From NCBI RefSeq assembly GCF_043951865.1, contig NZ_JBINJF010000016.1, positions 43,077-107,076 on the forward strand: DNA of 64,000 nt, written 5' to 3'. Positions within the stretch are counted from its first letter, which is position 1. Every line of letters starts with the position of its first letter. Below, in pieces: positions 36,578 through 45,386 of the stretch. The translations under genes were made by a program, and so were the position numbers. Below the pieces are notes generated by a model, which worked only from the letters and a program-made list of their open reading frames with translations, was not told the DNA's origin and did not search any database. This DNA comes from JAMQKA01 sp043951865. GTDB taxonomy: Bacteria; Bacteroidota; Rhodothermia; Balneolales; Balneolaceae.

Positions 36578-36781
36578 ATGAGACGCATAGAAATCGTACT
36601 TGTTATTGGCCTTGTTTCACTTCTTGCAATAGCAGATATCACCATTGCTCAGCAGCCGCTGCCGGCTCCGGTGCTTCCGGAGGAACCCAGTCAGGCACCT
36701 GTTGACGGGGGGCTTGGTATCCTGGCCGCTGCCGGCGGCGCGTATGCATTAAAAAAGTTAAGAGATCGGCAAAAAGCGTAA
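36578..36781 (+). CDS. small PID-CTERM-like sorting-domain protein
   Basis: 67 residues: a signal peptide (to about residue 24, ITIAQQ), a Pro-rich linker, and a tail of the form PVDGGLGILAAAGGAYALKK followed by LRDRQKA. That is a Pro-x-Asp-Gly-Gly motif, a hydrophobic Ala/Gly helix and a basic end, matching the PID-CTERM protein-sorting signal in this group. There is almost no mature domain, so the protein is nearly all signals. Purine-rich GGGAGAC precedes the ATG. 70 nt after the T9SS cargo gene on the same strand, so probably co-transcribed. No exosortase-like gene is in the window. Confidence 0.75.
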   Translation: MRRIEIVLVIGLVSLLAIADITIAQQPLPAPVLPEEPSQAPVDGGLGILAAAGGAYALKKLRDRQKA

Positions 36782-36892
36782 TTTTTCTTTTTTATTACCC
36801 AAAAATATATTTTACTTGAAACCCTACTGGTAATTTGACTGTTTACTAAATAGATTTTTAAGAAAAACATAGGAGTATATTTAAATAACCAT

Positions 36893-37708
36893 ATGCAATA
36901 TAAAACTATTCAGGGTATAGATGTCCCGGAAATAGGGTTAGGTACCCATAAGCTTCATGACAGAGAATGTGCTAAAGTAGTGAGGATGGCACTTGATCTG
37001 GGCTATCGTCATATTGATACTGCACAAATGTACAAAAATGAGCGCGAGGTGGGAGAAGCACTCAAAATTTCAAACGTGCCTCGCGACGATATTTTTCTTA
37101 CCACAAAAATTTGGCACACCAATCTTGATTCTGAGGATGTCCTTCAGTCTACGGAACAGAGCCTCCGAAACCTGGATACTCCCTATGTAGATCTATTACT
37201 TATTCACTGGCCGAATGATCAGTACGATCTGAGAAAGACGATCGAATCGATGCTGATTTTGCGGGATCAGGGTAAGGCGGTGAATATTGGAGTAAGCAAC
37301 TTTCCGTTGGATCTGCTTAAAAAGGTAAATGATGATATTCGGGCCCCTATATTCTGCAATCAGGTGGAATACCACCCCTACCTGGATCAGCTGGACCTGC
37401 TTGATTATGCCATTGAAAAGGATATTCTGCTGACGGCCTACAGCCCGTTGGCTCAGGGAGATGTCATACAAGATGAGGATCTTATCCAGATGGCCAAAAA
37501 ATATGAGAAAAGTCCTGCCCAGATCGCCCTCCGCTGGCTAATAGAACAGGAGAATGTAGTAGCCATCCCCAAAGCATCCAGCCGTGAGCACCTTGAGGCG
37601 AATATCGATATCTTCGACTTTTATCTCGAAGATGAGGATTTTGACAAGATTGATAATCTGAATAAGTCTAAACGCCTTGTCAATCCCAGTTTTGCTCCCA
37701 GGTGGTGA
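36893..37708 (+). CDS. aldo/keto reductase
   Basis: 271 residues, (beta/alpha)8 NADPH-dependent reductase close to 2,5-diketo-gluconate reductases. The catalytic tetrad is Asp42, Tyr47, Lys72, His105 (YRHIDTAQMYKNE, LTTKIW, LLIHWP). NADPH-binding elements IGVSNF and IPKASSREHLEAN are present. Substrate is unknown. The A+T content is a little higher than that of the genes further left. Monocistronic by position. Confidence 0.93.
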   Translation: MQYKTIQGIDVPEIGLGTHKLHDRECAKVVRMALDLGYRHIDTAQMYKNEREVGEALKISNVPRDDIFLTTKIWHTNLDSEDVLQSTEQSLRNLDTPYVDLLLIHWPNDQYDLRKTIESMLILRDQGKAVNIGVSNFPLDLLKKVNDDIRAPIFCNQVEYHPYLDQLDLLDYAIEKDILLTAYSPLAQGDVIQDEDLIQMAKKYEKSPAQIALRWLIEQENVVAIPKASSREHLEANIDIFDFYLEDEDFDKIDNLNKSKRLVNPSFAPRW

Positions 37709-37839
37709 TCCTGTTTACGCTTGAAATTGCTTGGTATCCTCCTTTATGGATGAAGAGCTGATAGATGCTAATAGCGGTTGAATACAAGGTGACCAGAGAA
37801 TGGACGTGGCTACCGCTTGCAACAGTTAAACTAATCGGT

Positions 37840-38139
37840 TTAAAATAACTGTATTTGAAATGTTGACCGAAGCTTGTCACTCCCGGATGGCCATGTTTGT
37901 ACTGTTACCCGGTCTCTCCACTCGGTATACTGTTCAATTTCGAGATCTAGTCTATGGAGAACCCATGTCAGATTATCGTTGTGAAACTGCGTAACATCGA
38001 AATTCAGTTGCAGGGCGTGGTTGCCCGCAATCTCCTGCAACAGGCCACAAATAGCCTGTATTTTGGCTTTTCCATCGGGGCACACTTCCGAGGACCGAAT
38101 ACGGCAGGATTCCGAATACACTTGTTTCTGTCGGACCAT
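37840..38139 (-). pseudogene. acyl-ACP thioesterase, truncated
   Basis: The 99-codon frame matches the first hot-dog domain of FatA/FatB-type thioesterases: VYSESCRIRSSEV, ICGLLQEIAGNHAL, NLTWVLHRLDLEIEQY and RDRVTVQTWPSG. Real proteins run to about 240-260 residues with a second domain; here a stop follows FQIQLF. Degenerate matches to the second half (for example SGHLVFNRY) continue with stops and frame changes towards 37730. It lies 83 nt downstream of the amidase gene on the same strand. A short functional protein is unlikely because the catalytic Asn/His/Cys region is missing. Confidence 0.75.
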
Positions 38140-38222
38140 TTGTATGTTTTGTATCTGGTGAATTGTAGAGTTCCTTTATTCGTAGCTTACGTACTATCCC
38201 AGAGGTTAACTGAAATCTTATA

Positions 38223-39887
38223 TTATCTCCCTTTAAACAGTTTCGGATGCTGCCGGTGGAACCCTGTGGCTTCCTGAAAAATGTTGGCAAATTCCAGCAG
38301 TTTTCCTTCCTCATACAGATTTCCTGAAAAAGTGATGCTGGTCGGTTCCCCGTTTTCCGTAAACCCGTTGGGCAGCACGACGGCCGGATGACCCGTGAGA
38401 TTGGTCAGCAGCAGGTTGTCACCAAAGGTAGGAGACACATATATATCCACATGCCTCATCAGGGAATCCATCTTTTGGATGAGTTGGTGGCGGATTCGAT
38501 TGGCCTGGATATATTCCACTGCCGGAATGAAGCGGGATGAGCGGAAAAGGTTCGGCCAGGCCTCCTGGCTTTGGCGGACCATTTTGTCATCGCGGTCAGA
38601 ACGGGTTAGCTGATCGAATGCGGCTGCAGCTTCGGCATTAAGTATAAAGCTGAGTGAAGATACAGGCAGCCGGGGCAGGGTTATGGATGTTAAATTAACC
38701 CCGAGCTTCCTTAGGGATTCCAGCGTAAGGCTATCTTGGCTCTGACTGGCATAATTTCGGTCGAACGAGGACTCCACGTAGCCAATAGTCAATTTGTCGA
38801 GGTCCAACTCCTGGTCATAATTAAAAGGAAGGTCCACTACGGTCTGGTCATCGCCGCCGGGACCGTGAATCGCATGGAATACAATGGCCGCGTCTTCTGC
38901 GCTGCGGGTTATCGGCCCCACCTTGTCCATGCTCCAGCTGAGAGCCATCGCTCCGTGCCGGCTAACCCGGCCATAGGTGGGTCTGAGGCCCGTTGTGCCT
39001 GTTCGGGTAGAGGGAGAGACGATGGAGCCCCAGGTTTCGGTACCGAGCGCAAAGGGCACCAATCCCGCTGCAGTTGTCGCAGCGGAACCAGCAGATGACC
39101 CACTGGATCCCTGCCTTAGATTCCAGGGATTGCGGGTCATCCCCCCGAACCACACGTCGCCATAGGCCAGCGCACCAAGCGTGGTTTTGGCTACGAGCAC
39201 CGCACCGGCTTCATCCAGTTTTTTCACAACAGTGGCTGTCTCACTGATTTGCTGATTTTTGTAGGGTTCGGCGCCCCAGGTGGTTTTGTATCCTTTAACA
39301 GCAAAAAGATCTTTTAACCCGTACGGAATACCGTGCAGTGGACCGCGATAATACCCGTCTTCCAGCTCCTGATCCAGTTGCCGTGCCTGCCGGAGCGCAC
39401 GTTCCTCCGTTAATGTGACGACAGCCTCCAGAGTATCGCCGTATGTCTTGAGGCGATCAAGAAAGAACCGTGTCAGTTCAGAGGGGGATATCTTCCGGTT
39501 TTTGATGAGTGAAGAAAGTTCTGCAACAGTATAAAAGGCGAGTTCTGAACTGTCGGAAGGCAGTGAGATCTCCGGTGGTATATCCCATTCAACAGGACGT
39601 TGTTCGTGGTCAAACGTTTTCCCTCTGGGGATCGGGTTAAAATCAAGCGCCGGAGGAACTTCATTTGCAATTTCCCAGTCGCGGATGGTTTGATAGTTCT
39701 TTCTGAGTCCTTCAAGCTGAGAGATCATCGAATCTTTTTCCGAGCTGGTAAATGTCAGGCCGATCAGTTCTCCTGCATGGGTTATCGTCTCGTTTGTAAT
39801 AGGGCGTTGATACAGCGAATGGGCGGTGAACGCGAGAAGAAATCCCAGGGAGATACCGGTAATCAAGTAGATAAGACGTTGTTCCAT
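38223..39887 (-). CDS. amidase-signature family hydrolase, membrane-anchored
   Basis: 554 residues from the ATG at 39887 (an earlier in-frame start adds 23 residues that overlap a repeat). N-terminal membrane anchor (about 3-24). The amidase core has the Ser-cisSer-Lys triad: Lys in GLKDLFAVKG, Ser in QGSSGSSAGSAATTAAG, and Ser in GTETWGSIVSPS. The C-terminal NLTGHPAVVLPNGF motif is conserved. Substrate cannot be told; family members cleave amides from fatty acids, peptides or aryl compounds. The anchor suggests work at the membrane or in the periplasm. Not GatA: it lacks gatB/gatC neighbours. Confidence 0.88.
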   Translation of the reverse strand: MEQRLIYLITGISLGFLLAFTAHSLYQRPITNETITHAGELIGLTFTSSEKDSMISQLEGLRKNYQTIRDWEIANEVPPALDFNPIPRGKTFDHEQRPVEWDIPPEISLPSDSSELAFYTVAELSSLIKNRKISPSELTRFFLDRLKTYGDTLEAVVTLTEERALRQARQLDQELEDGYYRGPLHGIPYGLKDLFAVKGYKTTWGAEPYKNQQISETATVVKKLDEAGAVLVAKTTLGALAYGDVWFGGMTRNPWNLRQGSSGSSAGSAATTAAGLVPFALGTETWGSIVSPSTRTGTTGLRPTYGRVSRHGAMALSWSMDKVGPITRSAEDAAIVFHAIHGPGGDDQTVVDLPFNYDQELDLDKLTIGYVESSFDRNYASQSQDSLTLESLRKLGVNLTSITLPRLPVSSLSFILNAEAAAAFDQLTRSDRDDKMVRQSQEAWPNLFRSSRFIPAVEYIQANRIRHQLIQKMDSLMRHVDIYVSPTFGDNLLLTNLTGHPAVVLPNGFTENGEPTSITFSGNLYEEGKLLEFANIFQEATGFHRQHPKLFKGR

Positions 39888-39957
39888 AAATAAAGCCGTA
39901 GTGAAAATTTGTTGTAAAAGAGGGCCTTGAAAACCAGGAGTGTTGGTCAAGATCAAC

Positions 39958-40055
39958 CCCTGAGGGGATTCGAAACCGCAGTTTATATCTCATAAATGAG
40001 GATTTCGAATTCGCGAAGTTGACGATATTGGCCAATACAACAGTTTTGCATAGAT
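39958..40055 (+). repeat. family 2 repeat, long copy
   Basis: About 98 bp. ATTCGAAACCGCAGTTTATA, then the palindrome CTCATAAATGAG (39989-40000), GATTTCGAATTCG, and a right end ACAACAGTTTTGCA. Aligns over its full length with 60628-60725. Confidence 0.8.
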
Positions 40056-40119
40056 CTCTAAAATACGATTGTAGGAACAAAATGAAACCAGATATTGACC
40101 TGCTGCAGCTTTTTTAAAA

Positions 40120-40212
40120 GGTCGCAAAATCCCCGGCTCGTCGTTGGTCAGGGAGTTGCACTCCCGCTTGACAGGACGCCCCGATCCCGATAAAACAGAA
40201 GGTTTTGCCCTC
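40120..40212 (+). repeat. MITE-like family 1 element, copy D (internal part diverged)
   Basis: Left end GGTCGCAAAATCCCCGGCTC, hairpin GGGAGTTGCACTCCC (40151-40165) and right end GGTTTTGCCC. The second hairpin block is replaced by unrelated sequence. Confidence 0.6.
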
Positions 40213-40296
40213 TCCCTGAAAATCAAAAAGCCAAATGATTAGGTTAAAAGTTGGAATACCTGTATAATTAGCACGCTAATGCTAACATACTGATTC

Positions 40297-40490
40297 AGTG
40301 TCGGTCACCCGTCCACTGGCGGGTGTGAAAAGGGAATCCGGTGACCAACCATAATTGGGCTGGAAGTCCGGAGCAGTCCCCGCTGCTGTGAATTCCGTTG
40401 ATGATGTTACAGGCACATATCCACTGTCCCCGCACGCTGGGATGGGAAGGAGGCCTGGATCGGGATAAGCCAGAAGACCTGCCAACGCTG
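40297..40490 (+). promoter_or_regulatory. cobalamin riboswitch (AdoCbl class) upstream of the B12 importer
   Basis: Contains the conserved blocks in order: GGCGGGTGTGAAAAGGGAAT CCGGTG, the internal CGGAGCAGTCCCCGCTGCTG TGA, CCACTGTCCCCGCACGCTGG GATGGGAAGG, and the B12 box AGCCAGAAGACCTGCC (40469-40484). The RNA binds adenosylcobalamin and shuts off the downstream genes. Just after it, AGCTTT and AAAAGCT (40501-40519) can form a hairpin with GGGAG in the loop, 13 nt before the start codon of the binding protein gene; this looks like a translational expression platform. Confidence 0.93.
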
Positions 40491-40525
40491 ATGAAGGAAA
40501 AGCTTTCGGGAGAAAAGCTGTACCT

Positions 40526-41713
40526 ATGATTGATTATACATATCTGCCACCGCACCTGGTTGGTATTATCTGCCTGCTTTTTTGGGGCAGTTGTAAAAAA
40601 AGTGATGCGGATTATACACCTGAAACAGCCCCTCAGCCTGCTGTAACCACCGTTGCCCATCAACCTGCTGAGCAGGTGGAAATCAATTTTGCACGGGGAT
40701 TTGACATACATTATCGTGAAGGCTACAAACGTCTCGAAATACTGAACCCATACCAGGATCAGGCTGATACCCTGCATTACGTGCTGATACCCCGCGGGGC
40801 GAGCCTGCCCGAATTTGAAGGAGACGCCCAGGTTATCGAGATACCGATTCGCAGTATGATAGCCACATCAACCACCCACATCGCTCTAACAGATATGCTC
40901 GGGGCCAACTCCATAATTGAAGGTGTAAGTCAGCCGGATTACGTATTCAACAGAGAAATCCGCAGGGGCCTGCAGCAGGGAGATATCAAGGGCTACCCGG
41001 GGGGCGAACTTAACAAAGAGCAGGCGCTTGCACAGAATCCCGACCTGGTTATGATTTCCGGAGGGCAGGCGTCGCAGTACGACAATTTCCGGGTACTCCT
41101 GGATTCCGGCATTAACGTGTTGGTAAATTCGGAGTGGTTGGAAAATACTCCGCTTGGAAAGGCTGAATGGGTGAAAATGATGGCGGCCCTGCTTGACAAG
41201 GAGGCCCTGGCCAATCGCCGTTTTGAAAAGGTGAAAAGAAGGTACCGGGAGCTCAAGGCGAAGGTTGAAGATGTTTCTGAGAAGCCGCTGGTGATTAATA
41301 ACATGCCCTATAAAGGGGCTTGGTTCGTATCGGGTGGAGATAGTTTTTTCGCCCGGTTTCTCCGTGATGCCGGCGCCGATTATCCCTGGTTCAACAAGGC
41401 CTCAACAGGGGGATTGAGAATGGATTTTGAAGTGGTGTATGAAGCGGGGCTGCGCGCGGATATCTGGCTTAATCCGGGAAATGCAAGAACAAAAGAGGAT
41501 ATCCTGGCCGATGACAGCCGTTTCAGGGAGTTCAAATCGTTTGCTAACGGCCGTATATTTAACAACAACCGGCGGATGAGTAAAACCGGAGGGAATGATT
41601 TTTGGGAATCGGGGGTGGTGCGTCCCCACATTGTACTGGCCGACCTGATTAAGATTATGCATCCATCCCTGCTGCCGGATCATCACCTGTATTATTATCA
41701 AAAAATTGAGTAA
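40526..41713 (+). CDS. btuF: B12-type ABC transporter substrate-binding lipoprotein (BtuF-like)
   Basis: 395 residues. The N-terminus holds a lipoprotein signal (LVGIICLLFWGSC, Cys23). After a short linker comes the helical-backbone binding-protein fold of class III: IPIRSMIATSTTHIALTDML, GYPGGELNKEQALAQNPDLVM, NSEWLENTPLGKAEWVKMMA, and PHIVLADLIKIMHP. It is the first gene after the cobalamin riboswitch and is followed by an overlapping permease gene, so the ligand is very likely a corrinoid. Family members otherwise bind siderophores or haem. Confidence 0.88.
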   Translation: MIDYTYLPPHLVGIICLLFWGSCKKSDADYTPETAPQPAVTTVAHQPAEQVEINFARGFDIHYREGYKRLEILNPYQDQADTLHYVLIPRGASLPEFEGDAQVIEIPIRSMIATSTTHIALTDMLGANSIIEGVSQPDYVFNREIRRGLQQGDIKGYPGGELNKEQALAQNPDLVMISGGQASQYDNFRVLLDSGINVLVNSEWLENTPLGKAEWVKMMAALLDKEALANRRFEKVKRRYRELKAKVEDVSEKPLVINNMPYKGAWFVSGGDSFFARFLRDAGADYPWFNKASTGGLRMDFEVVYEAGLRADIWLNPGNARTKEDILADDSRFREFKSFANGRIFNNNRRMSKTGGNDFWESGVVRPHIVLADLIKIMHPSLLPDHHLYYYQKIE

Positions 41714-42792
41714 TGCAGGAAATACGCAAACATACGGAGTCGATACCTCAAAGCACGACAAACCGATGGTATTTTGCAGGACTTTCCGGGGGCGTGGTGC
41801 TGCTCTTTCTCGTCAACTTGGCACTGGGCTCGGTGGATATCCCGGTTGACGAGATTATCGTTATCTTGCTGGGGGAGGGAGCAACGCATGAATCGTGGAC
41901 CAAGATTGTATTGAACATTCGCCTGCCCCGAGCATTGACAGCGATTTTTGCTGGCAGTGCACTCTCAATCGGCGGTCTTTTGATGCAGACGCTGTTCAGA
42001 AATCCGCTGGCGGGACCCTCAGTGCTGGGAATAACGGCGGGAGCCAGCCTGGGGGTGGCCGTTGTGATGCTGGCCACAGGCACCATCACCAGTATCTTTG
42101 CAATACAACAGCTCAGCAGTGTTGGCAGCTGGATAATCGCGGCTGCCGCAAGTGTGGGTTCTTTTGCCGTCCTGCTTCTCATACTGGCTATTTCAGTGCG
42201 TATTCGTGACAACGTAACCCTGCTGATTATCGGCCTCATGATCGCCAATATTACTATTGCACTGGTCAGCATCTGGCAATATTTCAGCGAGCCGGAGCAG
42301 ATACAGGATTACCTCATATGGACCTTCGGCAGTCTTGGTGGCGTTACGATGAGCCAGATATCCATCCTCTTTGTCATTATTACCATTGGAACCGGCATCG
42401 CTTTTCTGCTTTCAAAATCCCTTAATGGACTGCTGTTGGGGGAAAACTATGCCCGGAGCATGGGTATTGCCGTCCAGCAATCCCGAATATGGATCATCAT
42501 CAGTACCAGCTTGCTGGCAGGCAGCATCACCGCATTTTGTGGGCCCATCGGTTTCGTGGGAATTGCCGTGCCCCATTTAACCCGCTCCCTGCTGGGCACA
42601 AACGATCATCGCATGCTGATCCCCAGTACATTCCTTATGGGCGCAATACTGATGCTGGCCTGCGACATTATTGCCCAGGTGCCCGGCAGCAGCACAACGC
42701 TCCCGATCAGTGCCGTAACTTCGCTGGTCGGTTCCCCGGTAGTCGTATGGGTCATTGTGCAGCGCAAGAATTTACAAGCTTCTTTCTCCTGA
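41713..42792 (+). CDS. btuC: FecCD-family ABC permease (BtuC-like)
   Basis: 359 residues with about ten membrane helices. Family motifs: IRLPRALTAIFAGSALSIGG LLMQTLFRNPLAGPSVLG at 70-107, and the ATPase-contact segment GPIGFVGIAVPHLTRSLLG around residue 276. It starts on the last base of the binding-protein stop region (ATG at 41713) and its TGA overlaps the ATG of the ATPase gene by one base, so the three are translationally coupled. Import of cobalamin or another corrinoid across the inner membrane. Confidence 0.92.
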   Translation: MQEIRKHTESIPQSTTNRWYFAGLSGGVVLLFLVNLALGSVDIPVDEIIVILLGEGATHESWTKIVLNIRLPRALTAIFAGSALSIGGLLMQTLFRNPLAGPSVLGITAGASLGVAVVMLATGTITSIFAIQQLSSVGSWIIAAAASVGSFAVLLLILAISVRIRDNVTLLIIGLMIANITIALVSIWQYFSEPEQIQDYLIWTFGSLGGVTMSQISILFVIITIGTGIAFLLSKSLNGLLLGENYARSMGIAVQQSRIWIIISTSLLAGSITAFCGPIGFVGIAVPHLTRSLLGTNDHRMLIPSTFLMGAILMLACDIIAQVPGSSTTLPISAVTSLVGSPVVVWVIVQRKNLQASFS

Positions 42793-43796
42793 TGGCAGTA
42801 AAAAATGACATACTGGCAACCCGAAAGTTGTCGATCGGCTATAAAGGAAAAAACAGACCGGCCGTGGTGGCCGGGGAGCTCAATCTTTTCTTGAAAAAAG
42901 GAGAATTGGTTGGGCTTTTGGGACCAAACGGATCGGGAAAGTCAACATTAATTCGAACGCTGGCTCGTATGCAGCGTCCGCTGAACGGTAGAATCTTGCT
43001 GGAAGGGAGCGATCTCGCAAGCCTTCCAATGAAAGAGGTAGCGAAAAAGGTAAGTACCGTTCTTACCGACCGAATCCGGATCGGCAACCTGACGGTCTAT
43101 AACCTGATTGCGTTCGGCCGGTCTCCATACACCGGAATGATGGGAAAGTTGAGGGAAGAGGACCGGGAGATCGTGCACTGGGCCATCGAGGCAACGGGAT
43201 TGCAACGCTTCGTGGAGCGGGATATCCTGAAATTGAGCGACGGAGAGCGCCAGAAGGTGATGATTGCCCGGGCACTGGCCCAGGATACTCCGGTTATATT
43301 GCTGGATGAACCCACCGCCCACCTGGACCTTCCCAACCGGGTGGAAATAATTCGTCTGCTTCGAAAACTGGCCCGTGATACCGGCAAGGCGATCCTGATG
43401 TCGACTCACGAGCTCGACCTTGCCCTGAAAGCATCGGACCAGGTTTGGCTTATGGACCGGGAAACCGATATCCGCTGCGGCACCCCGGAGGATCTGGTGC
43501 TAAACGGGTCCTTTGAAGAGGTTTTCCAGCAGGAGAGTTTTGATTTTGACCGGAAAACAGGTTCATTTAAGATCCATCAAAATTGCGGAAGGCAGATTAC
43601 CCTGAGTGGGGATGAGGTGTCAAAATACTGGACGACCCGGGCCCTGGAACGGGAGGGCTTCATCGTGCAGGAAGTTGATACTGAAGGGAAGGTGCGGGCC
43701 CTGAATAAAGACGGAGAATTGATCTGGAAAGTGGGCAATGCGCCTGCTCTTTCCTCAGTTGAGGCCCTGATTCAGCGACTGCGAAGTGGAGGATGA
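42792..43796 (+). CDS. btuD: ABC transporter ATP-binding protein with C-terminal extension (BtuD-like)
   Basis: 334 residues from the ATG at 42792; the frame is open far upstream but that part overlaps the permease and is not coding. Walker A GLLGPNGSGKSTLIRTL, signature LSDGERQKVMIARAL, Walker B VILLDEPTAHLD, switch His in MSTHELDL. The ATPase core ends near residue 250; a further 80 residues (QITLSGDEVSKYWTTRALER onwards, Trp- and Glu-rich) form an extra domain of unknown role. Powers the corrinoid importer. Confidence 0.92.
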   Translation: MAVKNDILATRKLSIGYKGKNRPAVVAGELNLFLKKGELVGLLGPNGSGKSTLIRTLARMQRPLNGRILLEGSDLASLPMKEVAKKVSTVLTDRIRIGNLTVYNLIAFGRSPYTGMMGKLREEDREIVHWAIEATGLQRFVERDILKLSDGERQKVMIARALAQDTPVILLDEPTAHLDLPNRVEIIRLLRKLARDTGKAILMSTHELDLALKASDQVWLMDRETDIRCGTPEDLVLNGSFEEVFQQESFDFDRKTGSFKIHQNCGRQITLSGDEVSKYWTTRALEREGFIVQEVDTEGKVRALNKDGELIWKVGNAPALSSVEALIQRLRSGG

Positions 43797-43866
43797 GTAA
43801 TCCAAGAGGATTTTGTACAACTATAACCCTGGCCAAAGTGGAAATGCTGAACATAAGCTGAATACA

Positions 43867-44568
43867 ATGAAAAAAGAGGTGCTGACATCGGGAAAGGCGT
43901 CATTCAAAATAGAGGTTCCCTACAAATTGATTGAAGTTGGCGAGAAGGGGCCAAGGCCGCTGATCATCTACCTGCATGGATTTGGACAAAATATTGGCAC
44001 ATTCAGGAAACAGGTTGAAGGAATGCTGAAGATCAACGCATTCCATCTTTTTATTCAGGGTCCATACCCGATTTACGAAAGGGCGAAAGAGCGCACCGTG
44101 GATGATTGGGGGCGCGCGTGGTACCTGTATGACGGGACACAGGCGCAGTTTGCCAAGTCGCTGGAGCTTGGCTCAGAGTTTGTTCAACAGGTTGTTGACA
44201 AAATACTGAACCATATTGAGGTTACACGCATATGCATATTCGGATACTCCATGGGGGCCTATCTGGCCGGTTTTTTTGCCCTGTCCCGGTGGATGCATGT
44301 TAATGAACTTGTCATGATCGGGGGGCGGTTGAAGACGGAACTGTTTGAGGATCGAGAACATCACTACCGGCACCTGAATATGCTTGCTTTACACGGAACC
44401 AGGGATGACACAGTGCAGGCGGAACCCCAGGAAAAATCCGTTACTCGGTTGAGAGAGTGGGGCGCCAATGTCTCTTTTATTGAATTGGAGGAAGGGCACA
44501 GGTTGACAAATGCGTATATTGATGCCGCTAAAGGATGGTTGGAGGATGGGGGTTACCTGCTATTTTAA
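43867..44568 (+). CDS. alpha/beta hydrolase (carboxylesterase/phospholipase type)
   Basis: 233 residues from the ATG at 43867 (a TTG at 43813 is in frame). The fold is clear: oxyanion strand LIIYLHGFGQN, nucleophile elbow GYSMG (Ser128), Asp in LHGTRDDTV, His in LEEGHRLTNAY. No lid domain. Cytosolic esterase of unknown substrate. It follows the ATPase gene by 70 nt and may be read from the riboswitch-controlled transcript, though nothing in the protein links it to B12. Confidence 0.85.
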   Translation: MKKEVLTSGKASFKIEVPYKLIEVGEKGPRPLIIYLHGFGQNIGTFRKQVEGMLKINAFHLFIQGPYPIYERAKERTVDDWGRAWYLYDGTQAQFAKSLELGSEFVQQVVDKILNHIEVTRICIFGYSMGAYLAGFFALSRWMHVNELVMIGGRLKTELFEDREHHYRHLNMLALHGTRDDTVQAEPQEKSVTRLREWGANVSFIELEEGHRLTNAYIDAAKGWLEDGGYLLF

Positions 44569-44696
44569 CATTTGTAAAAATTTATCTTTGAAAAAATCGA
44601 ACTTATCTGTTTATTATCAGAGAGTTAGGTCAGGAATTATTTTACTCGAGTAAAACAAGTGGCCAAAGAAGAAAACAGCCTTAAAAGATAAATTCC

Positions 44697-45374
44697 ATGG
44701 AAGTATTAGTTATTGAAGACGATCCTTCTGTTCGCACGTTAGTCAAAGCCGTGCTGGAACACAAGGGAAATGAGGTAACCCAGGCAGACAACGCCAGCAA
44801 GGGTAGAGAGCTTGCGACTTCTGATGATTTTGATATCATCATACTGGATCTTGGATTGCCAGACGGAGATGGTTTCGATATCGCCAAGGATATTCGGGAC
44901 AAGGATATCACTACGCCTATCCTCGTACTTTCAGCAGAGCAGGAAACCGATGTCAAGATCAAGTGCCTGAAGGTGGGAGCCGACGACTACCTTACCAAAC
45001 CTTTTAATACGGAAGAGTTGATGGCCCGTATTGAAGCTATTACCCGCCGTTCAGGAGAATCGCTTGATGACCAGGTACTTGTGTGCGGTGAATTGATGGT
45101 AAAGCTGCTGGAACGCCAATTCTCTGTTGACGGAACGGCCGTGGATCTAACCAACAACGAGTTCAACCTGCTGGTGTTCCTGATGAAGAACAAGAATAAG
45201 ATTGTCACGCAGGAACAAATTGCAGAAGAGGTGTGGGATATTCATTTCGATACGCAGACCAACTATATAAATGTATACATCAGTTACCTGCGCAAGAAAA
45301 TACGAGAGCACGCCGAAAATGATTATATCGAAACGGTGCGTAAAAAAGGCTTCGTGCTCCGGTGCGGGGACTAA
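44697..45374 (+). CDS. OmpR/PhoB-family response regulator
   Basis: 225 residues: receiver domain (1-120) with acidic pocket Glu7-Asp8-Asp9, phosphoacceptor Asp51 (IIILDLGLPDGDG), Ser79 and Lys101 (DYLTKPF), then a winged-helix DNA-binding domain (about 130-223, with LTNNEFNLLVFLMKNKNKIV and NYINVYISYLRKKIRE). No sensor kinase gene is adjacent, so it is an orphan regulator here. Its target genes cannot be read from the window. The next gene, a CBS protein, is convergent, 12 nt away. Confidence 0.93.
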   Translation: MEVLVIEDDPSVRTLVKAVLEHKGNEVTQADNASKGRELATSDDFDIIILDLGLPDGDGFDIAKDIRDKDITTPILVLSAEQETDVKIKCLKVGADDYLTKPFNTEELMARIEAITRRSGESLDDQVLVCGELMVKLLERQFSVDGTAVDLTNNEFNLLVFLMKNKNKIVTQEQIAEEVWDIHFDTQTNYINVYISYLRKKIREHAENDYIETVRKKGFVLRCGD

Positions 45375-45386
45375 CAGAAACAGGTC

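Noticed and set aside
42489..42791. 100-codon upstream extension of the btuD frame
   Set aside because: It overlaps the well-supported permease gene in another frame; the ATG at 42792 has the expected stop/start overlap and the family's usual N-terminus.
44569..44696. Bacteroidota-type promoter (TAtcTTTG) upstream of the response regulator
   Set aside because: The -7 box fits but the -33 TTTG is only 8 nt away, not the usual 19-21, so the match is not convincing.
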